Assembly: GCA_963930955.1 (NCBI GenBank)
Contig: OZ006967.1
Location: 124,001-188,000, forward strand
DNA: 64,000 nt
Origin: Scatomonas sp963930955
GTDB lineage: Bacteria > Bacillota > Clostridia > Lachnospirales > Lachnospiraceae
Direction: 5' to 3'
Under the pieces are notes generated by a model, which did no database searches, had not been told where the DNA came from, and saw only the letters and a program-made list of their open reading frames with translations. Positions 38,594-46,210 of this stretch are shown in pieces (position 1 is the first letter of the stretch; every line of letters begins with the position of its first letter). The position numbers and the translations under genes were made by a program.

Positions 38594-39778
38594 ATGTCTC
38601 AGACAAACGATACCTATTACCAGGCTCTTCCCGTAGGCAGACTGGGGATCATCCCCCACAAAAGCTGTACAGAACTCGGCCGGAAGGTGGACGAGTATCT
38701 GGTGCGCTGGAGAAAAGAGCGGGAGCATTCCAGCAAAAACCATTTATCCTTCAACGGCTATGAGCGGGACACCTATATTATTCCCTCCCAGGTTCCCCGT
38801 TTTGGTTCCGGAGAAGCCAAAGGTTTTATCAACGAATCCGTCCGGGGAGACGATCTCTTCATTTTGGTGGATGTATGTAATTATTCTTTGACCTACTCTC
38901 TCTGCGGTCATGAAAATCACATGTCTCCGGATGACCACTATCAGGATCTGAAACGGCTTATTGCCGCCGTAGGCGGAAAGGCCCGCCGGCTTACCGTGAT
39001 CATGCCCTTCCTCTACGAAAGCAGACAGCACAGAAGAACCGGCCGGGAATCTCTGGACTGCGCCCTGGCCCTTCAGGAGCTGACCAGCATGGGTGTGGAA
39101 AATATCATCACCTTTGACGCCCATGATCCCCGGGTGCAGAATGCCATTCCTTTAAGCGGCTTTGAAACCCTGCATCCTACCTACCAGTTCATCAAAAATA
39201 TTCTGCGCCACTCTTCAGACATCATTCTGGACTCTGACCACCTGATGGTGATCAGCCCGGATGAGGGCGGTATGAGCCGGGCCATCTATATGGCCAACAA
39301 CCTGGGGGTAGACATGGGCATGTTCTATAAAAGAAGGGACTATTCCCGGATCGTGGACGGCCGCAATCCCATTGTGGCCCATGAGTTCCTGGGCAGCAAC
39401 GTAGCCGGAAAGGACATGATCATTGTAGACGATATGATCTCCTCCGGAGACAGCATGCTGGAGGTGGCCAAACTCCTGAAGGAGCGCAACGCCCGGAATA
39501 TTTACATGTGCGCCACCTTCGGACTTTTTACCAACGGCCTGAAAAAATTTGACGAGGCATACGAAAAGGGCTGGTTCACCAAACTGGTAACCACCAATCT
39601 GGTTTACCAGACGCCGGAGCTGCTCCAGCGCCCGTATTACATCAACTGCGATATGAGTAAATATATCGCCCTTCTTATTGACACCCTGAACCATGATACT
39701 TCCATCAGCAGTCTCCTGGATCCCGTAGAACGGATTCAGAAAGTGCTGCGGAAATTTCATAACCACGAAAAAATCTGA
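38594..39778 (+). CDS. prs: Ribose-phosphate pyrophosphokinase (long form)
   Basis: The 394-residue protein makes PRPP from ribose-5-phosphate and ATP. It is longer than the usual 315 residues, as in the Clostridia long form. The FDAHDPRVQN active-site segment, MISPDEGG-like VISPDEGGMSRA, and the PRPP loop IIVDDMISSGDSM are seen. It starts 3 bp after the dnaC stop with its own AGGAGG, linking nucleotide supply to the replication gene pair. A family-type long hairpin ends the unit. Confidence 0.93.
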   Translation: MSQTNDTYYQALPVGRLGIIPHKSCTELGRKVDEYLVRWRKEREHSSKNHLSFNGYERDTYIIPSQVPRFGSGEAKGFINESVRGDDLFILVDVCNYSLTYSLCGHENHMSPDDHYQDLKRLIAAVGGKARRLTVIMPFLYESRQHRRTGRESLDCALALQELTSMGVENIITFDAHDPRVQNAIPLSGFETLHPTYQFIKNILRHSSDIILDSDHLMVISPDEGGMSRAIYMANNLGVDMGMFYKRRDYSRIVDGRNPIVAHEFLGSNVAGKDMIIVDDMISSGDSMLEVAKLLKERNARNIYMCATFGLFTNGLKKFDEAYEKGWFTKLVTTNLVYQTPELLQRPYYINCDMSKYIALLIDTLNHDTSISSLLDPVERIQKVLRKFHNHEKI

Positions 39779-39789
39779 ATTTTCCTAAA

Positions 39790-39849
39790 AGAGGCCATTG
39801 CAAAACAGATGCATGATGGAGAAATCATCTGTGGAGCAATGGCTCTTTT
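39790..39849 (+). terminator. Terminator of the dnaD-dnaC-prs unit (long hairpin)
   Basis: AGAGGCCATTGC pairs with GCAATGGCTCT, with an inner ACAGATG/CATCTGT stem, followed by TTTTA. The 3' arm CATCTGTGGAGCAATGG is shared with the hairpins at 13998, 54112 and 59444 when each is read in its own direction. Confidence 0.82.
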
Positions 39850-39865
39850 ATGTATGAAACCGCAA

Positions 39866-39917
39866 AGGAAGTGCCGCTTAATCATCCGTTGGGGATAATA
39901 AAGCGGCACTCCTTTCC
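39866..39917. repeat. 17-bp inverted repeat after the small lipoprotein gene
   Basis: AAAGGAAGTGCCGCTTAA and the nearly complementary AAAGCGGCACTCCTTTCC flank a 19-base loop. It lies at the 3' end of the minus-strand small gene and could terminate it, although the T-run is weak. Confidence 0.6.
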
Positions 39918-40034
39918 TTATGCTGTTTTTTTGTTTTCACAACCCTGTTCTCTGCCCTGCCGGCAGGCCGTGATCACTACGCCCACAGCGATAACTGCCA
40001 GCATCCCGGCAGCAAGGCCTTTCATCAGTTTCAT
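39918..40034 (-). CDS. Small secreted or lipoprotein-like peptide (38 aa)
   Basis: On the minus strand an ATG at 40034 follows GGAGGG at six bases and encodes 38 residues: a KLMKG start, a hydrophobic stretch AAGMLAVIAVGVVITAC, then RQGREQGCENKKTA. The ITAC segment resembles a lipobox, so the mature part would be a 15-residue lipid-anchored tail. A 17-bp inverted repeat follows the stop. The product could equally be a single-pass membrane peptide. No homologue or role is recognised. Confidence 0.5.
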   Translation of the reverse strand: MKLMKGLAAGMLAVIAVGVVITACRQGREQGCENKKTA

Positions 40035-40105
40035 GGGTTTCCCTCCGGGCACACAAAGATTTTTACATTTTCCAGTATACCCCCGGAGAATTTTTTTATG
40101 CGTTT

Positions 40106-40861
40106 TCAGCCGATCACATCGCTCATGGTATAGAGACCCGCCGGTTTTCCTGCCAGGAACTTGGCGGCCTCCACCGCGCCTTTTCCAAATACCGCCTTGG
40201 AATATGCCGTATGGTTGAATTCGATCACCTCATCCGGTCCCGCGAAAATTACGGAGTGCTGTCCCACAATGGTACCTCCCCGCACAGCGGAGATGCCGAT
40301 CTCCTTTGCGTCTCTTGGCTCATGGCGCTGGCTTCTGTCAAAAACATACTGGTACTGGTGATCCATAGCCTGGTTGAGGCTGTCCGCCAGAGCCAGGGCA
40401 GTGCCGCTGGGAGCATCGCATTTCAGCTTGTGATGTTTTTCCACGATCTCCATATCAAATCCGGCCACAGCCAGGGTTCTGGCCGCATCCTGGATCAGCT
40501 TCAGCAGAAGGTTGATGCCCAGGGACATATTGGCGGAGCGGAGAATGGCAAACTCTTTGCTGTATGCCTGTACCTTCTCCAGCTGCTCCTCTGTAAGCCC
40601 TGTGGTGCAGAGGACCAGGGGCAGCTTTTTTTTCCGGCAGTATTCCAGAAGGCCGTCCGCCGCCTTATAGGAGGAAAAGTCAATCACCACATCTGCCTCC
40701 GCCTGGCAGTTCTCCGGTTTTGTGTAGACCGGATAGCCATTGTCCCGGTTATCCGCCAGATCGATTCCCGCCGTGATCTCCGCCTCCGGATCGTCCTTCA
40801 GCAGCCCGGTAATTACCTGGCCCATATGGCCGTTGCAGCCGTTCATGATTATCCTTACCAT
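40106..40861 (-). CDS. dapB: 4-hydroxy-tetrahydrodipicolinate reductase
   Basis: The ATG at 40861 (MVRIIMNGCNGHMGQVIT) follows AAGGAGAG; 251 residues result. GCNGHMGQ binds NAD(P)H, DFSS marks the dinucleotide pocket, EKHHKLKCDAPSGTAL is the catalytic His/Lys signature, and FGKGAVEAAKFLAGK ends the protein. It follows dapA by 16 bp, the second step of lysine and diaminopimelate synthesis, under the upstream lysine riboswitch. Confidence 0.96.
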   Translation of the reverse strand: MVRIIMNGCNGHMGQVITGLLKDDPEAEITAGIDLADNRDNGYPVYTKPENCQAEADVVIDFSSYKAADGLLEYCRKKKLPLVLCTTGLTEEQLEKVQAYSKEFAILRSANMSLGINLLLKLIQDAARTLAVAGFDMEIVEKHHKLKCDAPSGTALALADSLNQAMDHQYQYVFDRSQRHEPRDAKEIGISAVRGGTIVGQHSVIFAGPDEVIEFNHTAYSKAVFGKGAVEAAKFLAGKPAGLYTMSDVIG

Positions 40862-40877
40862 TGTTCTCTCCTTCCTC

Positions 40878-41768
40878 TTATCTGCAGGCGATTCCAAACT
40901 CTTCCAGAGCCTTTCTCAGTTTCTCCTGATTCGCTGCTTCCATCTCATACATAGGCGGACGGAGCTCTCCCGCTTCTCTTCCCATCAGGTTCAGCGCCGC
41001 CTTAACAGGGATAGGGTTCACCTCGCAGAAGAGGGCGTCAATCAGCGGAAGGGCTTTCAGCTGCATGGCGCAGCTTTCTTTTACGTCTCCTTCCAGATAT
41101 TTCATAACCATATCGTGGGTAAATTTCGGAGCCACGTTGGCCAGCACAGAGATCACACCCAGGCCTCCCAGAGACAGAATGGGCACTACCTGATCATCGT
41201 TTCCGGAATAAAGCTCTATGTCATCTCCCCCCAGATGTTTCAGTTTGGCGATCTGGGAGATATTGCCGCTGGCCTCCTTAATGCCTACGATATTCTTTAC
41301 ATGCTTCGCCAGATAAACGGCGGTCTCCGGCAGGATATTGACGCCGGTGCGGCTGGGCACATTGTACATGATCACAGGAATGGAAACGGCTTCCGCAATT
41401 TCCGTGTAATGGCGGATCAGTCCCTTCTGAGTACATTTGTTATAGTAAGGGGTCACCAGCAGAAGAGCGTCCGCTCCCAGCTTTTCCGCCTCCACAGAAA
41501 GATAAACCGCCTCGCCGGTAGAGTTGGAACCGGTTCCCGCAATTACCGGAACCCGGCCGGCCACATGCTGAATGCAGCATCCGATCACATCCAGATGCTC
41601 CTGGTGGCTTAAGGTGGAAGACTCGCCGGTGGTGCCGCAGATAACGATGGCGTCGGTGCCCTCCGCGATCTGCTCATCGATCAGTTCCTTCAGCTTCTCA
41701 TAATTCACCTCGCCGCCGTCCTTCATAGGGGTTACAATCGCTACTGCGGATCCTGTAAATACTGCCAT
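40878..41768 (-). CDS. dapA: 4-hydroxy-tetrahydrodipicolinate synthase
   Basis: The 296-residue class I aldolase condenses pyruvate with aspartate semialdehyde. The GTTGESSTLSHQEH motif, the YYNKCTQKGLIRHY segment with the catalytic Tyr, VPSRTGVNI and GIKEASG with the Schiff-base lysine are all present. It is the first gene after a lysine riboswitch and is followed by dapB. GGGAGG precedes the ATG. Confidence 0.96.
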   Translation of the reverse strand: MAVFTGSAVAIVTPMKDGGEVNYEKLKELIDEQIAEGTDAIVICGTTGESSTLSHQEHLDVIGCCIQHVAGRVPVIAGTGSNSTGEAVYLSVEAEKLGADALLLVTPYYNKCTQKGLIRHYTEIAEAVSIPVIMYNVPSRTGVNILPETAVYLAKHVKNIVGIKEASGNISQIAKLKHLGGDDIELYSGNDDQVVPILSLGGLGVISVLANVAPKFTHDMVMKYLEGDVKESCAMQLKALPLIDALFCEVNPIPVKAALNLMGREAGELRPPMYEMEAANQEKLRKALEEFGIACR

Positions 41769-41802
41769 ATTCTTTTCCTCCCATAAATGATTTGTGAAAG
41801 TA

Positions 41803-41831
41803 GAAAAGAGGCGGCCAAAAATGGACGCCTC
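41803..41831 (-). terminator. Riboswitch-controlled terminator before dapA
   Basis: On the minus strand GAGGCG and CGCCTC form a stem with a 12-base loop followed by TTTTCT. It sits between the lysine aptamer and the dapA start, as expected for an attenuation switch. Confidence 0.75.
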
Positions 41832-41867
41832 CTAATATATTACGCACAACCCAATGCATGGTATATA

Positions 41868-42034
41868 TCAGATAGCTCTCCATCTTGCGATGACAGTCAT
41901 AAGGTTCTTCACCTTATGCCCAAGAAGCGGATCCCAGAAACCTGCTTCTTTCGGCATCTTCCCCTTTCGGCAGCCTTCCTCTGCGTCTGGCGCATCCGCC
42001 TGCCTACTTTTGAAACATGCAACCTCTATCTACT
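41868..42034 (-). promoter_or_regulatory. Lysine riboswitch (L box) of dapA-dapB
   Basis: Read on the minus strand, the conserved blocks appear in order: AGATAGAGGTTGCA, AGTAG, GGAAGGCTGCCGAAAGG, GATGCCGAA, a CTGGG segment, GACTGTCAT and GATGGAGAGCTATC. These are the core of the lysine aptamer. A terminator follows before dapA. Lysine binding should stop transcription. Confidence 0.95.
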
Positions 42035-42041
42035 TTTTCTT

Positions 42042-42070
42042 ACTATAGCATCAAAGCGGACCCTTGTCAA
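42042..42070 (-). promoter_or_regulatory. Promoter of the lysine riboswitch transcript
   Basis: TTGACA (42065-42070) and TATAGT (42042-42047) on the minus strand, 17-bp spacer. The -35 lies next to the stop of the SSB-like gene at 42077. Confidence 0.82.
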
Positions 42071-42076
42071 GAATTG

Positions 42077-42700
42077 TCAGAGATACTCCAGCTTACTGAC
42101 GGACACTTCATAGGCCGTGCGTTTTTCCGATTCCGTTTCGCTCAGGCGCTTGACGTATTCCCGGCTCTGGATCCTGCCCCAGATCAGCACATGGCCGCCT
42201 ACGGCGAAGGCCGAGGCGTACCGGGCATTTCTGCCCCAGCAGATGCAGGGAATATAATCGGATTTTCCGTAAGGACGGTTGACCGCGATCAGCAGATCCG
42301 CGATTTCCCGTCCCAGGGGCGTCTTTCTGTAGACGGGAGGCTTGCATATGTACCCGTCCAGAAAAATCTGGTTGGATTTGACGGAATCATCTTCCTCCTC
42401 CACAAAGCTTACTTCCCGGGCAAAGACCGAGAGAACCAGCCGGTTCTTTTTCTCCTCATGCCGGTTGTAGGAGCGGAATTGTCCATAGACCTGGATGTAC
42501 TCCCCTACGTAATCCTGGGTGACATCGATGAGGCGTTCCGATATCATTACCGGGATCCGGTCCTCTGAGTCACTGAGCCGTTTCACCAGCACATCCATCA
42601 GGTAGAATCCCTCCCCGTAGACCTGGTGGCTGAATGTAAACGGTGAAACAATTTGTCCCATAATGGACACCTGGTTGTTTTCAATAATCTTATCTGCCAT
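42077..42700 (-). CDS. SSB-like protein with two OB-fold halves
   Basis: The 207-residue protein shows two OB-like halves: residues about 10-100 (NNQVSIMGQIVSPFTFSH, YIQVYGQFRSYNRH) and about 108-205 (NQIFLDGYICKPPVYRKTPLGREIADLLIAVNR, PCICWGRNARYASAFAVGGHVLIWGRIQSREY). The second half matches SSB/PriB-type proteins closely. There is no acidic DIPF tail, the usual protein-docking tip of SSB. It is divergent from typA and precedes the dapA promoter. A DNA-binding role is likely; it may be an accessory SSB. Confidence 0.78.
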   Translation of the reverse strand: MADKIIENNQVSIMGQIVSPFTFSHQVYGEGFYLMDVLVKRLSDSEDRIPVMISERLIDVTQDYVGEYIQVYGQFRSYNRHEEKKNRLVLSVFAREVSFVEEEDDSVKSNQIFLDGYICKPPVYRKTPLGREIADLLIAVNRPYGKSDYIPCICWGRNARYASAFAVGGHVLIWGRIQSREYVKRLSETESEKRTAYEVSVSKLEYL

Positions 42701-42797
42701 GAATGTAGTTCCCCTTTCCTCTGGTTGGTATTTGGTCTATATCATATGTATGAGGCCATCCCGGAAAGTAGAACTATTTTTTTACGGATTTCAGGGC

Positions 42798-42826
42798 TAC
42801 ACAAAACCGTCAAAATATGCTATATT
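42798..42826 (+). promoter_or_regulatory. Probable promoter of typA
   Basis: TGCTATATT gives an extended -10 (TATATT at 42821-42826), with TACACA (42798-42803) at 17 bp. Confidence 0.5.
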
Positions 42827-42878
42827 TAGTGTTTGTGAAATCACTGATGGATTTTATGTATCTGAAAGGAATGCTATT

Positions 42879-44711
42879 ATGAGAATAAAAAGAGACGATA
42901 TCCGAAACGTGGCCATTATCGCCCACGTAGATCACGGCAAAACCACTCTGGTAGACAGCCTGCTGAAACAGAGCGGCGTATTCCGGGAGAACCAGGAAGT
43001 CCAGGAGCGTGTTATGGATTCCAACGACATTGAGCGGGAACGGGGCATCACCATCCTCTCCAAAAATACAGCTGTTTTTTATAAGGGAACAAAGATCAAT
43101 ATCATCGATACCCCCGGCCACGCGGATTTCGGCGGCGAGGTAGAGCGGGTTCTGAAAATGGTCAACGGCGTGATCCTTCTGGTGGACGCCTTCGAGGGAG
43201 CCATGCCCCAGACAAAATTCGTGCTGAAAAAGGCCCTGGAACTGAATCTGAAGGTCATTGTCTGCATTAATAAGATCGACCGTCCGGAAGCACGGCCGGC
43301 GGAGGTTGTGGACGAGGTACTGGAGCTTCTGATGGATCTGGACGCCTCTGACGAACAGCTGGACTGCCCCTTCCTGTACGCCTCCGCCAAGCAGGGCACT
43401 GCCGTGGCGGACCTGAATGACGCGCCCGTAGACATGACCCCTCTCTTTGAGGCTATCCTGAAAGATATCCCCGCCCCCGAGGGAGATCCCGATGCCGGCA
43501 CCCAGGTGCTGATCAGCACCATCGACTATAATGAATATGTGGGCCGCATCGGCGTAGGCAAGGTGGACAACGGCAAGATCGCGGTAAACCAGGAAGTGAT
43601 GCTTATGAACCATCACGACCCGGATAAAAAGAAAAAGGTAAAGATCAGCAAGCTCTACGAGTTTGACGGTCTGAAAAAGGTGGAAGTAGCGGAGGCCAAT
43701 ATCGGTTCCATTGTGGCGGTTTCCGGCATCGCGGATATCCACATCGGCGATACCCTCTGCGACCTGGAGCATCCGGAGCCGATCCCCTTCCAGAAGATTT
43801 CCGAGCCCACCATCTCCATGAATTTTATGGTCAACGATTCCCCCCTGGCCGGCCAGGAGGGCAAATATATTACCTCCCGCCACATCCGGGACCGTCTGTT
43901 CCGGGAGCTGAACACGGACGTAAGCCTGCGGGTAGAGGAGACGGATTCCGCAGACTGCTTCAAGGTATCCGGACGGGGTGAGCTTCATCTCTCCGTACTC
44001 ATTGAAAACATGCGCCGGGAGGGCTACGAATTCGCCGTCAGCAAAGCGGAAGTCATCTACCGCCGGGACGAGCGGGGCAAGCTGCTGGAGCCCATGGAGC
44101 TGGCCTACGTGGACGTTCCGGAGGAATTCTCCGGCACAGTGATCCAGCGTCTCAGCGAGCGGAAGGGAGAGCTTCAAGGGATGAGCCTGGGCAGCGATGG
44201 AAACTCCCGCCTGGAATTTGCCATTCCGGCCAGAGGACTCATCGGCTTCCGGGGCAACTTCCTTACCATGACCAAAGGTACCGGAATCCTCAACACCATG
44301 TTCGACGGCTATGCTCCCTACAAGGGAGACATTCAGTACCGGAAGCAGGGTTCTCTCATTGCCTTTGAGTCCGGAGAATCCGTTACCTACGGACTCTTCT
44401 CCGCCCAGCAGAGGGGCACCCTGTTTATCGGCCCCGGCGAGAAGGTATACGGGGGCATGGTCATCGGCCAGAACGGAAAGGCCGAGGATATCGAACTGAA
44501 CGTCTGCAAAACCAAACATCTGACCAACACCCGGTCCTCCTCTGCAGACGAGGCGCTGACTCTGACCCCTCCCAAGATTCTTTCTCTGGAGGAAGCTTTG
44601 GAGTTTATCGATAAGGACGAGCTTCTGGAGGTAACTCCCAAAAGCCTCCGCATCCGGAAACGGATCCTGGATTCCCGTCTGAGAAAAAGAGAAGCCATGA
44701 AAAACAACTGA
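42879..44711 (+). CDS. typA: Ribosome-associated GTPase TypA/BipA
   Basis: The ATG at 42879 (MRIKRDDIRNVAIIAHVDHGKTTLVDSLL) follows AAGGA, giving 610 residues, the usual length. G motifs AHVDHGKTT, DTPGHADFGGEVERVL and NKIDRPEARP are followed by the translation-factor domains and the BipA-specific C-terminus (GTGILNTMFDGYAPYKG, LTPPKILSLEEALEFI). TypA binds the ribosome and helps 50S assembly and growth at low temperature. It converges with the deacetylase gene over a bidirectional terminator. Confidence 0.95.
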   Translation: MRIKRDDIRNVAIIAHVDHGKTTLVDSLLKQSGVFRENQEVQERVMDSNDIERERGITILSKNTAVFYKGTKINIIDTPGHADFGGEVERVLKMVNGVILLVDAFEGAMPQTKFVLKKALELNLKVIVCINKIDRPEARPAEVVDEVLELLMDLDASDEQLDCPFLYASAKQGTAVADLNDAPVDMTPLFEAILKDIPAPEGDPDAGTQVLISTIDYNEYVGRIGVGKVDNGKIAVNQEVMLMNHHDPDKKKKVKISKLYEFDGLKKVEVAEANIGSIVAVSGIADIHIGDTLCDLEHPEPIPFQKISEPTISMNFMVNDSPLAGQEGKYITSRHIRDRLFRELNTDVSLRVEETDSADCFKVSGRGELHLSVLIENMRREGYEFAVSKAEVIYRRDERGKLLEPMELAYVDVPEEFSGTVIQRLSERKGELQGMSLGSDGNSRLEFAIPARGLIGFRGNFLTMTKGTGILNTMFDGYAPYKGDIQYRKQGSLIAFESGESVTYGLFSAQQRGTLFIGPGEKVYGGMVIGQNGKAEDIELNVCKTKHLTNTRSSSADEALTLTPPKILSLEEALEFIDKDELLEVTPKSLRIRKRILDSRLRKREAMKNN

Positions 44712-44779
44712 CAGTAGTCCGCAGCTGCGGCGCTCCGGCGGCAGGATCTTTTGTTTAATGCCCGCAAAAATTTCAAATG

Positions 44780-44832
44780 AAAAATCTCATGAAACGCCGG
44801 ATCCCTTCCGATGTTCTCATGAGATTTTTTTT
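44780..44832. terminator. Bidirectional terminator between typA and the deacetylase gene
   Basis: AAAAATCTCATGA (44780-44792) and TCATGAGATTTTT (44817-44829) form a stem flanked by A-runs and T-runs, so it can serve both convergent genes. Confidence 0.8.
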
Positions 44833-44834
44833 GA

Positions 44835-45980
44835 TCAGAGACCGGGTTTGGTCTCCACATCTCTTCCCTTGTCCGTCACAGTCCCCTTCTCTTTTTCATA
44901 ACTGGTAAATCCGAAGTAGGTGACTCCCGGCTCCAGCTCGTAGCCGTTGGCCGCCGCCAGTTCCTCTATGTTTACCAGCTCATAGCCCTGGGACTGCAGC
45001 TGGGGGATCAGCGCCGCGCAGGCCTCCACGGTAGATTCATAGATGTCATGCATCAGAACAATGTCTCCGCCGTCCAGGGAACTGCTGACCTTGTCCACCA
45101 CCGCCTGGGCGTTCATGCTGTCCCAGTCCAGGGAATCCACATCCCAGAAGATGCAGGCCCGCCCGGTAAGCGCCGAAAGTTCCTTGGTGTAATCCCCGTA
45201 GGGAAACCGGATCACCTGGGCTCCCTCTCCGTCATTATACTCAGCGATCAGCGCGTCTGTCTGCGCAAACTGCTGCTGCGCAATTTCCTCCCCGGCCGCT
45301 TTCAGATTCGTGTGGTCGTAGGAATGACTGCCTATGGTGCAGCCCAGTTCCTTCATCCGGGGAATGGTCTCCGCTCCGTACTCCTCCACCTGCTTGCCCA
45401 GCATGAAGAACGTGGCCCTGGCTCCGGTGCTCTCCAGGATGTCCAGCAGCTGCCCCGTATGGGGCCCGGGGCCGTCGTCAAAGGTCAGGGCTACCAGCAT
45501 GGAGCTGTCCGCTTCCGGGTCATAGACACCGTTTTCATCAAAGTAAAAGCCTTTGCCGCCGATGGCGGTCCAGCCGGTATCCCGGTATCCGCTTTCATCA
45601 AAATGATAATTCTGTCCGTCGATGACAGCCCAGCCATTAATATAATTGGTGCCTTCATCGCAGGCGTACCACCAGCCCTGGCTGTCCTGCTGCCAGCCGG
45701 AAACCGGCCGGCCCAGAGTTTTTCGTCCGGTCCGCAGCGCCTCCCCGGCCCGGCCGCTTCCATCTTCCGCCTCCGGGGCCTGCAGAAGAACCGGCGTCCC
45801 CTGAACGGCCGGCTCCTGAAAAATTTCTCTTTCCTCAAAATTCTTGGTTCCTATAATGGCAGAACCAACTGCCGCTTCTATAATAACCAGACATAGACAC
45901 ATGCCAACCCGGATCCCCCGATGGATCCGGGCGGCACGGCGTTTTTTCCGGCGTCTTTCCCTGATTGATTCCCTGCTCAT
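44835..45980 (-). CDS. Membrane-anchored polysaccharide deacetylase with cell-wall-binding repeats
   Basis: The start is uncertain between ATG at 45980 and GTG at 45995; neither has a strong site. After a basic N-terminus comes a membrane anchor (VGMCLCLVIIEAAVGSAIIG). Three glucan/choline-binding-type repeats follow (GWQQDSQGWWYACDEG, GWAVIDGQNYHFDESG, GWTAIGGKGFYFDENG). The NodB domain has VALTFDDGPGPHTG, the zinc HxxxxH in GSHSYDHTN, RFPYG and IVLMHD. It probably removes acetyl groups from peptidoglycan or another wall glycan. It carries a palindromic element (46036-46086) upstream. Confidence 0.88.
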   Translation of the reverse strand: MSRESIRERRRKKRRAARIHRGIRVGMCLCLVIIEAAVGSAIIGTKNFEEREIFQEPAVQGTPVLLQAPEAEDGSGRAGEALRTGRKTLGRPVSGWQQDSQGWWYACDEGTNYINGWAVIDGQNYHFDESGYRDTGWTAIGGKGFYFDENGVYDPEADSSMLVALTFDDGPGPHTGQLLDILESTGARATFFMLGKQVEEYGAETIPRMKELGCTIGSHSYDHTNLKAAGEEIAQQQFAQTDALIAEYNDGEGAQVIRFPYGDYTKELSALTGRACIFWDVDSLDWDSMNAQAVVDKVSSSLDGGDIVLMHDIYESTVEACAALIPQLQSQGYELVNIEELAAANGYELEPGVTYFGFTSYEKEKGTVTDKGRDVETKPGL

Positions 45981-46035
45981 CTTCTGTTCTCTCACTCTGT
46001 TTGTTTTTTATCTCTTTGTGTTTTCCAGCGTCCGT

Positions 46036-46086
46036 AGCGTCAGTGTACAAGGGGCCAATACAGTCCTTGCCCCTTGTGCGCAGACG
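46036..46086. repeat. Dispersed palindromic element, copy B
   Basis: The sequence starts AGCGTCAGTGTACAAGGGG and ends CCCCTTGTGCGCAGACG, an imperfect palindrome closely related to copy A at 31682-31732. On the minus strand it lies about 55 bases upstream of the deacetylase start. Confidence 0.75.
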
Positions 46087-46169
46087 ATCTGTTTTCTCAT
46101 ACATATTATACGGGAGGATCTTCCATTCGTCAAAGAAAAACCATTTTTTTCCAAAATTCCCCAGGAAGC

Positions 46170-46203
46170 AAAAGAAGGCCATTGCTTCCTGCAATAGCCT
46201 TCT
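46170..46203 (-). terminator. Terminator of rpoBC
   Basis: On the minus strand AGAAGGCTATTGC and GCAATGGCCTTCT form a 13-bp stem with one mismatch, followed by TTTGC, directly after the rpoC stop. Confidence 0.72.
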
Positions 46204-46210
46204 TCGCATT

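Noticed and set aside
39866..39917. Insertion-sequence end
   Set aside because: The inverted repeat is a single hairpin after a small gene; no transposase or target duplication is seen.
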